Shown here: positions 24,198 through 34,700 of the stretch, one piece after another | Position numbering within the stretch: position 1 is the first letter of the stretch | Layout: every line of letters begins with the position of its first letter | From: Cheilinus undulatus | Taxonomy: Eukaryota > Chordata > Actinopteri > Labriformes > Labridae | NCBI RefSeq assembly: GCF_018320785.1 | Contig: NC_054885.1 | Span: 3,236,921-3,300,920, forward strand | Direction: 5' to 3' | Length of the DNA stretch: 64,000 nt | Position numbers and translations under genes: made by a program | The notes under the pieces: generated by a model | Seen by the model: the letters and a program-made list of their open reading frames with translations, nothing else | Database searches by the model: none | Told to the model about the DNA's origin: nothing

Positions 24198-24361
24198 TAC
24201 AGTGTTCATACTTTGTTAATTCAGATTAAAGCTTTGATAAAAAACACACTGACACCAGAAATGGATGCTTCAAAGCTTTAATGCAGAGATTGATATTGTT
24301 GGTGTGTAGCACTGACTAAGAGCTGTCAGGGATAAGCCGGTTTTCAGGAGAGGAGCAACGT

Positions 24362-27300
24362 CTAGAACTCAGCAGAAGCTTCCTGGCCTTGGTTGATGTA
24401 GCTGTTGATGTAGTCCACGAAGCTGGAGACACGGGTGTAGACCCCAGGACGACCAGGGAGACCACAACTGCCATAGCTCATGATGCCCACCTGGACAAAG
24501 TCACCGCCACTACGGCACACCAGTGGGCCGCCGTAATCCCCCTTCAACGGCAGGAAACAAACTGTTAATCACATTCAGGTTGGCTGTTTTATTCTGAAAG
24601 GGTTCAAACTTTACTCTGACGGTCAAACTCACCTTGCAGGCGTCCTTTCCTCCAGCCAGGTCTCCTGCACACAGCTGCTCATCGGTCAGGTGAGGATAGG
24701 TCCTCTTACAGACGTTCTGAGGGATGATGGGAATCCTCAGCTGCTGAAGGGTTTCTGGAGAAGGGAGGGGAACTGCAGAGACACAGGGGTCATAATGATT
24801 CTGGGCTTATACTTTCTCACAGCCCTGTATGTCCTTGTACATCATGCAAACCCTCTTGGTGTGACCCTTACCCTCGTCTCCGACGTTCCCCCATCCTGTG
24901 ATCCAACACTCGGACGAAGAGTCGAAGGAGTCGGTGGCTCTCGGCAGCCGGATCGGTTTAACGAGCTGAGAGAAAGTGATCGTCTTCTTCAGCTTCACCA
25001 GGGAGAGGTCGTTGATGTAGCCGTCGCCCACGGCTCGATATCCAGGATGAGGCATGTGATTATAGATGCCCATGTAACGAGCCGACGCCTTCTGCAGGTC
25101 GTGGGAGCCGACCCAGGCCATGGAGCGGGTCACGTCAGGCCTAGGGTATCTAGAAGCAAACAAATACCAGTGGATCAGGACTCAGAGAGTTCAGTATTGT
25201 GTTGATCTGTGTAACCTTGATTAAATGAGTAATGAAGAAACCTCGCTGTCCTTTTTAGACTGAATAAAGCTTTTAGAAACAGAAGCTTATGTGTGAAGTT
25301 ATTTTATTATAACGGTGCTTTTTAGCTGCAGAAATCCTGGACACAGATACTGACTTGTCCCAGCAGTTGGCAGCAGTGAGCACCCACTGACTGTTGAGGA
25401 TGGTTCCACCGCAGCGCCACTTTTTGGTGCGGTTACCGTAGACGTTGACGTAAACCATCCACGGCCACCCGCCCTTTGGAGCGTTCTCCCCCCCGATGAT
25501 GGAGCTCCCCACCTCAGCACCAAACAGACCTGAACAAGAACAAAACAAACCAGATCAGAATGATGATAAACCTCTGACAGGTCCCTGCAAAACACAAATC
25601 TTTTTATGTTTGTGTTCTAATTTCTGGTCAGAAATATCCCGTTGCTATGGTGGCCAGAAAGAGCAACTGTAAAAGTATTTAATAGCTGCAAAAACTCATT
25701 CCACCAGATGTCAGAAAACAAATGCAACAGTATTTAAAGAATGTAAATAAATTTAACATCATTAAAATATTTTATGATACCTAAAATACATAAATGATAA
25801 ATTATTAAATCTTTTTGCATTCAACTAAAAAATGAAATAAAATCATAACTTGCAAAAATAATTAACTCTTGCAAAAAAATTTGATTTTTTTTTGCAGTAA
25901 GTGAACATTTTTTTCTTAATTTTTTTCCTCTTTTTGGAAATGTGTATGCATTTTATTTTTTATTTTTTTATTGCAATCATTAAACATTTTTACAGTGGAC
26001 CTTTAGGGTCATCGTATATATAACAACTTACCCCAATGACCCATACATGTACATATAAGGATATTTTTACATTTTGGCTTCTTTAAAACATAAAAAACAC
26101 AACATAATTGTTCCAAATTTACATAAAGTTTTATGAATTTTCTTGGGATGTTTGAAGAAATTTGCTTTGAATTTTTCTTGGATTTTATTGAACATTTTTG
26201 GGGTTATGTTTATATATTTTGGAGTCTTCTGAAATTTGTAGGTCTTTTCAGGGGTATGCAGGGAATTTATTTGAGCTATTTCAGGAAATATGATTGGAAA
26301 TAATGGTGGGGAATTTTCTTTGAAATTTTCCTGAATTTTTAGGGATCTTTTTGGGATTTTCTTTTTTTTTTTTTTTGACTTTTTTTGACTTTTGATTTTT
26401 GGGAGGTATTTTTCCTTTGGACAGTTTCAATAAATTTGATTGGAATTGGGGGGGCGGGGGGGTATTTGTAATTTCTTGAGAATTTTATTAAAAATTCTGG
26501 GTGAAATTTACTTAGAAATTTTGGTGAATTTTGTTAAAAACGGAACTACATTTTTAAAGAATATTTGGAGAACATTTAATGCAATCTTTAGGCCTTTCAG
26601 GAAAGTTTACTGAAATATTTGGGGATTATTTTAGGAGGTATCTTTTTAAAGAATTCATGAATTTTCACAGAATTCTTTGGTAATGTCTCAGACATTTTAG
26701 GGAAATCAATTTATTTTTTATATTTTGAGAATCTCTAATAATTCTAAAGGGAATTTCCAAGACCTGGACTTTTGGTGGAAATTTAGTTTATAATTGACCT
26801 CACCGCAATAGTTGCATGTGAAAAGATGCTTAGAAAAAGAACAATGATCTATCTAAAGAGCAATGGGGTGATTTTGGCCGTCATATTTTGGAAGTAAGAA
26901 CCTAATTTGTCAAGAAATGGACGGACTGTATAAGTGCATTAGTGAAATGGTACAGATCCTCTACAGACCTCAACAAGTTCTCCCATCATCAGAAATCTGA
27001 CCCTGTACATCCCTTATTGGCAGGCGCCATTCCACCTGACTGAGACTCATAATGTAAAAAATATGCACCTTTTTTTTTTGTAAAAACTACTTCCTGTTCA
27101 AATACGAGGTTTATGTTATAAACTTAGTAGAGTACGCTGTTAAAACTAATGTGCCAATGCAGGAAGCAAAAACTCATGTCAGATTATTTTTCTATTTTTC
27201 TATCATTGAATAAGATGTTTAGATGTTTGTCTTTCAGGCTAATTTCCCTTCTAATAAGTGAATAAGATGTTTTTGACTAGAAAGTAGACAAGCACACGGC

Positions 27301-27601
27301 AGTGATTACAACACAAAACTGACAGAATTGTGAACTTTTCCTTTAAATTTGGAGAGAAACTCACAGGCAGCCTGTTCTCAGAAACTAACAGAGATAGACA
27401 TTAGTTTATAAAATATTAAAGCCAAAATCCTTCAATTTAAACACTAAACCTGGTAGTTTAAAAAAGATTCCTCTAGTTGGAGTCAGTAAACTACCTTTAA
27501 TAAATCAAATCCAGATACATAATTAAAGCATAATGCTGACGTGTCTCACCTCCACAGTAGTGGATCAGCACCAGTGAGGTCAGGAGTTTGCAGAAAGCCA
27601 T
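24362..27601 (-). CDS. Inactive trypsin-fold serine protease homolog, copy B
   Basis: Five coding exons: 27550-27601, 25355-25529, 24872-25149, 24633-24772, 24362-24541 (825 nt, 274 residues, frame intact). It has the same two catalytic losses as copy A, Asn72 for His57 and Tyr218 for Ser195, while the Asp102 equivalent and pocket Asp212 remain. The losses therefore most likely predate the duplication. By hand count it differs from copy A at about 15 residues. These include the signal peptide (V9S), a surface loop (LNVFSS to VNVYGN, residues 45-50) and three adjacent residues (EFD to YNH, 105-107). The loop change creates an N-glycosylation sequon NRT at Asn50, while the A sequon at 196 has become HLT. 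Expression and function are unknown; a secreted non-catalytic role is inferred. Confidence 0.9.
26100..26790 (+). repeat. Degenerate AATTTT-rich array in intron 1 of copy B
   Basis: Irregular units like TTTTCCTGAATTTTTAGGGA and GAATTTTCTTTGAAA repeat with much drift. A reverse-oriented relative occurs at about 46550-46960 in CLN3 intron 14. A poly-T run (about 26361) and a poly-G run (about 26448) are included. Origin unknown. Confidence 0.45.
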
Positions 27602-27644
27602 GATGGTGAAGAGTGAAGCTCTGCAGAATGCACCAAGACCCTGC

Positions 27645-27672
27645 AGCTTTTTATCAGCTGTTCTCTTATCAG
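27645..27672 (-). promoter_or_regulatory. TATA-like and GATA motifs upstream of copy B
   Basis: Same arrangement as upstream of copy A: CTGATAAGAG, then CTGATAAAAAGCTGCAGG on the minus strand, about 45 bp before the ATG at 27601. Its conservation may reflect only the recent duplication. Confidence 0.4.
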
Positions 27673-28418
27673 CAACATCAGCTCAGGTTTTTTTTCTCAG
27701 AATGTGGAAAATGACTCAAATCCTGTGATGTAGAGAGCTGGTACTCTGCAGCAGTATTTCAACTTTGAAACATTTCATATTTAAGCACAACTAAAGCCCA
27801 GCGAGTGCCATTTTATTGTTTATTATCTCAAAGCACAAGTTATGAGGAGAAATATGAGAAAGTTTAATGAGCTCTCTTACTTAATATTAGTAATGTTTCA
27901 TATCATCTACTTAAAATAAATAATTTATAACACACGCTTGTATTTATTACTCATGATCCTGTTTACACATTAAAACAGATAAATTTAGATTGTTTCCATG
28001 ATATTTTGATTTGTTCATCTTGTTTTCTCAGGATTAAAACACTGCTTTTCCCTGATGACAAGTTTATTTTGGTCTAGTCTCAAGATCTGAAGAAATTACC
28101 ATGTGATAACAGGAAAACCAGTGCTGTTTACCCAAGTTATTGTGGTAAGTAGGTCAGAATAGTGAGAAAAAGACTAATTAGTTTGTTATCAAGTGAAACT
28201 GGTGTCATATAAATGGTATAGTCTTGTCATTTTAGGGCTTTTGTAATAATTTATAAATTTAAATCTATTCAAATTCCCTTCTTAAATCATAAATAAGTTC
28301 TGATATTTGTTTCTTAATCGTCAAACTGGCTTCCAAAGCTACAGATTTGTCAGCAAGAGGTTATTTAATATATATTTTTTCGTTCAAACAATAAATATAC
28401 TGATTTTACAACAAACTC

Positions 28419-28713
28419 TTGTTCGCTAGCTGTAGCGTCAACGGGAACTTGCGCTTTAGCTTTTGTTTCCGCTGGGGTTTATTTACGTGGAACACCGCGT
28501 TCACTGGACGGAAGGAGGAAAATATCGAACAATTAGCGGCTAAACTAGGTCAAAAACAGCCTGTTCTCCGGGATGTTTTGACGCTTTCTGTGTTTGACAG
28601 TGCACGTAGCTTCTTAGTAGCCTTGCTAAAATGTCTTCGGATTATTTTAAAGTGTTCTAACGTATTTTATTTACTGTTAGATAGTTTTATTTATTTTTTA
28701 TCCTGGTTTAAAC
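28419..28713 (+). promoter_or_regulatory. Probable CLN3 promoter and 5' UTR
   Basis: A local rise in GC and CpG (for example AGCGTCAACGG, CACCGCGTTCACTGGACGG) lies in otherwise AT-rich DNA directly before the CLN3 start codon at 28714. No TATA box is obvious. I saw no exact CLEAR (TFEB) site. The 113-codon open frame here is not called. Confidence 0.4.
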
Positions 28714-31700
28714 ATGGAACAGAGTGGCAGCGTCCCCGCACATCTTGTTCACCGCCCTGACACCAACGGTGGGTCTGACATCTGTCAGCATCATAAACAA
28801 GATCTTTAAAAACATTATGTTAATGGTTTCATGTTTTATTTTTAGGCCGTTCGACTCTATGGAGGAACTGGTCCGGGTTTTGGTGAGTGTCTACAACCAA
28901 TGTCTGGTGTACTGGTTAAATTAGTTACCGTGTAAAATGTGAACTTTAATTTTAAGTTATTGATGAATACATATTTATAAGCTTGTTAGGATATGACAAC
29001 TAAAATATAAACAAAAAGGCATTTACGAAGACTCCTAAATCTTTTAGCAGTTGTTCTAACTACGGCAAGCACAGCTTAATTCGGCTGAAGTCACCAGTTA
29101 GCACGGTCACTACTTAAACCATTACACTGGTAGAGAACAGAGCGGCTTTTCTAAAGAGAAACTTATTCTAAAGGTGTTATGAAAGGTGACATAACAGATG
29201 TATTACCAACGTTAACAGCCTTTATTTGGAAAAAATAAAACTATAAAGTTTTTTAATTTTCCGGTTGTAGTCGAAACTGCTTCAGCCCGCTGCTTCCTAA
29301 TGTTCACACTGAGTAGACTAGACCAGGTTTTCAAACTTTGTTCGCCCAAGGCACACCATATTTAAATTGATATAAAATAGACTTTTTAAATAATGTTACA
29401 GTCAAGGTGATCCATAAAGGGGAGAGCCTTCTGGGCCCAGCCAACTGGGGGATCATGGAGGTGGAAAAATTGGGCAATAAGTGGCAAAACAAAATCAGAA
29501 ATGGGCGAAAATTGGTTAAAAAAAAAAAAGTGGCCAAACAACAGGTTAAAATTGGAAAAACTTGTTAAAATAGAAGGAAAAATGGGTTACAAGTGGTCTA
29601 AAAGGGTTAAATGTTGTAAAAAAGTGATAAAATGTGTTTAAAGTGATTTAAAAAAGGGCAAAATTGGGCAGAAAAGTGGTCAAACAAGGGCAGTAGTGGG
29701 TGAAAATTTCCAAAAAGGTGAAATAAATGGGTTGAAAGTGTCAAAAAGGTGGCAGAATAGATCACAAGTGGCAGAAAATTGGCAAAAAAGGGTTGAAATT
29801 GAAATAAGGTGGTAAAAGGGGGTTAAAGGTTATTAAGAAGAAGTAAAAAAGTGGCCAAACAGTAGAAAAATTGGCTGAAAAGTGACAAAAGGGTTGCAAA
29901 GATGGTTTAAATGTGGCAAAACATTCCCCAAAAAGTGGCAAAAATATGTCAAAAGTGGTAAAAAGAAGTGGCAAAATGGATTAAGCTGTCAAAAGAACCA
30001 ATCCAATCAACCCAAAATTAGCTTGCCATGCTTTTTCAGCTCTAAATTATGTAACTGTTAGCCAGGATGCTAGCACCAATGCTACTGATCCAACACACAT
30101 ACGCTGATATCATCAATAAATCATAATTAGGGAGGGCCCATTCTCTGTTTTTTTCCAGCCAGATCTGTGGGCAGGCCTGGCTACAGTAGGCTACTTGCCC
30201 TAAAGTCACAGTAGTAACGTGCGGTTGTACAGGTTCCCAAGGCACACCTAGACTTGCCTCAAGGCACACTAGTGTGCCCTGACACACCATTTGAGAACCA
30301 CTGGGCTAGACTATACACTTTGACATAAATGTAAAAAAGGAACAGAAACCTTTGGTTTGCTGTTTATTCAGTTTAAGAAATGAAACTGCCTCCTTTTGGC
30401 TGTGTCTGTTGTTAATAAGGTAGAAGAAGAGTTGTTTCTGCTGCCATACTACATCTAGATTTGGACTGTTGTGAAATATTGGCTCATGGGAAAAGATCAT
30501 GTTTCATTATCAGTTCTAGATAGTAAGGCCGTCTAAATTTTCCACCCTCAGAGACTCATGGAACTGCAAAAAGAAACAAAGTGTTTTGTTTCAGGTCCTG
30601 GTTTATATTTTAAAATTTCACCTGTGGTGGACTCAGGATGTTTGAGGAGCAGGGGTGAAAATAAGAAGGGTACCTTCAGTGTGTAGTGGGGCACCAACAC
30701 ACAGAAGTTGTACTCATAGTACTCATGTACTTATAGTTGAACATTTACAGTAAAATACTTATAAATCCCCCCCATGTCTAAGAAGAATTTGAGCCCCCTC
30801 AGGGCCGACACGTAAAAAAAATAGTGATATTTTGTGACCAAAATTAACATAAATTTTAATTATTTTTTGTGCAAATCCAACAATGTAGCCCTCAGGACAG
30901 ACAGAGCCCTGTGCCCCCCTGAGATCTCTGGTGCCCCCCCTAAGGGGGTCCAGGACCCCAGGTTGGGAAGCAAGGTACTACACCACTGTAATGAAACAGA
31001 TGAGGAATTTGTAACTATTTAACTATTTATGTCACAAAAATAAATAAGAGAGGACGTCAGTGAATGTTGATTCAATACAGAAAAGTTGATGGCACTGATC
31101 ATCAACTGGAGGCCCGGGGGCCATATCAGGCCCCCCAAAGCTTCCTGTCCTGCCCTTGAAACATCATTAAATCCAAAAAAAGGAGGAAAAGAAGATGTGG
31201 TTTTAAGAGTATCCTTTGGCTTTGAATGCCTGCAGCTTTTAAATCCATCCCACAAACAATTAACACCGAATTAGTTTTAGGATGACTTCACAATGTGATC
31301 TGTTTTTACTGAAATCAGTAGTAGATATTTAAAAAAAGGGTTGAGGTTGGCAGAAGTGCTGCAAAATGACCAGATAAAGTGGTGAAAAGGGGTTAGAGAG
31401 TAGCAAAATGGATTGTGGAGTGGCATAAAGGGACCAAAATTGGCAGAAAAGTGGTGAAAAGGGGTTAAAATCTTTCAAAAATTGGGTTGAAATGGCAATA
31501 AAAGGGGATAAAAGTGTCAAAAATTGGTTAAAAATGACAAAAAATAGTGCAAAAAAAGTTATGGATAGGGATAGGCAGTGGCCAAAAATAGAAGAAAAGT
31601 GGCAAAAATGGATTTAAAAAAAAGTAGCACAGAGGGGGTAAAACATGCAGTGGTTCAAAATGGGTTAAAAATTGCAAAAATTGGGTTAAAGAGGCAAAAC

Positions 31701-34700
31701 GTATCAAAAATGGGTTAAAAGTGACAAAAATTGGTTTTTAAGTTGCAAGAATTGTTGAAAAAGAATGTAATGAAAAGGGGTTAAAAAGCGGCCAAAATAG
31801 AAAAAAAGTGGTACATATGGGATAAAACATGCGTGAAAAGTGGTTCTAAAGGGGTTAATCCTTGCAAAAATTGGGTTTAAGGGGCAAAAAGTAACAAAAA
31901 TTGGTAACAAATGACAGAAAATAGTGCAAAAAAGTCATGAAAAGGGGCTTAAATGGGTTAAAGAATTACAAAATTGGGTTAAAGAGGCAAAGAGGGGCAT
32001 AAAATATCAAAAAGGAGGTAAAAGTGTCAAAAATGGGTTAATACTGGTGCTTCATGACAATTGTGGAGGGCCCGTTCTCTGGGATTTTCAGGGGCCCAGC
32101 CAACCCTGTTGTCAGGTCTGTCTCCTTGTGGCCTGCTGCATTATAGATAATAGGTATAGATCTCACTGGTAATGACTAAAATGTCCTGAGTTTTGAAAGA
32201 AAGTACAAATACTACTGCAATAATATTTCAATCAGACCAAAATATTGATTTAATTTTTGTTTATGTGAAAGTCGGGCCCCCAGAGTTTCTGTCGAGACTA
32301 AATCTGGCCCTTGTGCAGATGTACTTGATGACCCCTGGTTTATGGCACTCAACAACATTTGTTCTCTCTAGTATTGGGGTTCCCAAACTTTTGGGCCTAG
32401 GACCCCCAAATGAAAAGGTCAGAGACCAGGGACCCCACCGTACCTTAAGATGGGGAAGCACTGTTGCACACGGCCGTGCACATTTAAGAAAAGTTGTGTG
32501 CAGACTTACATTTTAAGGATTTTTCTAAACTATTACTTTGATGTCAGCATAAATCTCACAGCAGTTAGCACTGGTGCCTCACATCAAGACGGTTCCTGGT
32601 TTGGTTCCTGGTCAGGGCCTTTCTGTGCTGAGTTTGCATGTTCTTCCTTTAAAATTTAGTAAATAAGTGATATGATCACCCAACACATGGTTCTGGATTC
32701 TTCTATTTTTGTTTTGAAAAGTATATTGATAGAGTTAGATTTATACCTTTATATTACTTTATAATATTCACTTTAAACCATTCAGTTTGTCCAGCAAAGT
32801 TTACATTTATGTCATTATTGTGTGTTTGCATATTGTAAGCTTTTTAATCCTGGGATTATTTATGTGATCTGTCTCTTAAATAAATAAATAAATGTTAAAA
32901 TTGTATTAAAATGTAATTATCTGTGATCATGACATCCCTGTTGAAAACCGTGCATGTATAAGAAGTTATCAGAGTAACCTTTCATCCAGCAGCTCGGTCA
33001 TCAGTTTTTGATGCATCTGTTTACTCTGCCTTATCTGTCTCTCTTCCGTTTATCTCCTCAGGCTGCTCGGATTGTGCAACAACTTTGCGTATGTGGTAAT
33101 GCTGAGCGCTGCCCATGACATCCTGAAAAAACAAGAGTCAGAGAACAACACAGCATCAGTAAGAGGACTGAGTCTGTCTGTTTGGTAGCTTTTATTCAGA
33201 GCTAAGGTTCTGTACTTTAACAGTCTTTAATACTGCATTTTTTAAATCAATTAATAGTCAGAAAAAAGCAAAGCTGTAAGAAAAAAAAAGATTTTATGTC
33301 GTGATCTTACCTGCAGCTGATGGGAGGAAAAGAGAAAGTGATCCATTCATCCCGTAGAGATGCAAAAGTTAAAATATTTTATAGCAAAAGAGAGCAAAAA
33401 AAAAGTCTAAAATGCCTGAAAAAAACATAAACCTTTTGGTATCAAAGTTTTGTGCAATTCAAACACTGTGCAGAAGGTTGCCTGCAATTTTTGTTAGCTG
33501 AAATATAGAAAGAACCCAGTATTTTATTTTCTATTTTTATTTAACTAGAACAAAACCTCGTTGATATTAAATGTTTTTCTGTTCAAAATTGTCCTGGTCA
33601 ACAGTTAACAGAATTTTAAGAGCAGATTATTAAGTCGGTGCGTAAGACTTCAGTTTTTTCTATGTCGTCACAGGGTTCCAGCAGATCCTTAAAAGTCTTC
33701 AGAAGTCTTATTTTCAATAGTTAGTGGTCTTAAATTGTAGATGGCACCTTGACTTCGGTGCGTCTATATCCAGTCTCTGTTTTCTACCTACATGCGATTA
33801 TTTTAATCATCCTTTTTTATATGTTTGTGATAAATTTCACTGTACTCTATATTGATAGAAATGAGGCATTAAATGTGCAGGAAATCATTAAATTTGGGTA
33901 TTAATGACCAAAATATCTCTGTTTTCCATCAACTGACATTTCATCCACAGGGCATTGAACCAGATAATCCAGTCCAGTGTACCAAGGAATCGCATGCCTT
34001 TCATTTTTGACTGTCTGCCACATAAAGTGTGGTATTAAATTTTATCAGCTCAGGTCTTTAAAAAGGTCTAAAAAGTCTTGAATTTCACCCTTAAAGCGTG
34101 TAGGAACTCTGTATCAGAACACGATTGATACTGTTAGATTTTTTCCTGTATTATTTCTAGGTGTAAAATCCTGGTATCATGACAAATCTATAAAATTAAC
34201 TTTTTCCTTTTTTTTCCGCTTTCCTTTCCAGGTTTCAGGGACACTGTCCGTGGATTTCCAGGGTGGAAACAGCAGCAACAGCAGTCGCTATGACTGCAAT
34301 CCTGTCTCCACTGCGGTAAGTAAAGTCACACCCACCGACCTCTGAATGTCTTTAATCAGGTTATACAGAGGCAAGGAATAACTCATTTTCTAGGTTTTCA
34401 TGAAATAAAGCACAAAAATATTTCAGATAGAGCATCAGAGGTTCCTTTCAGAACACATTTCATAAAAGAGAAATGAATTAGGGTAAATTGCAAAGAGCTG
34501 TGTTCATGTATGACCTCTGACAGAGGCAAAAAGTATTTAAAGTAAAGTTGAACTGGTGATTATGAGGTTTAAGGGACTTTTTTGCCAACCAAAAATATTT
34601 TGTGGAATATTTTTTAGTTTTTCTCTAAAGCTCAATGGAGCAGTTTTGCTGCACAAGTGCCCAGTTCACTTAAAGTGCTCTCATTTTTCACATCTTTGCC

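Larger units (their letters stand above)
24198..28108. repeat. Tandem segmental duplication, unit B
   Basis: Second unit of the duplication described for 18152-22875. Exon sizes are identical to unit A (52, 175, 278, 140, 180). Introns 2 to 4 are nearly identical, which indicates a recent event or gene conversion. Intron 1 differs: B has 25640-27170 of its own sequence in place of the A-specific microsatellite and MITE. Confidence 0.85.
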
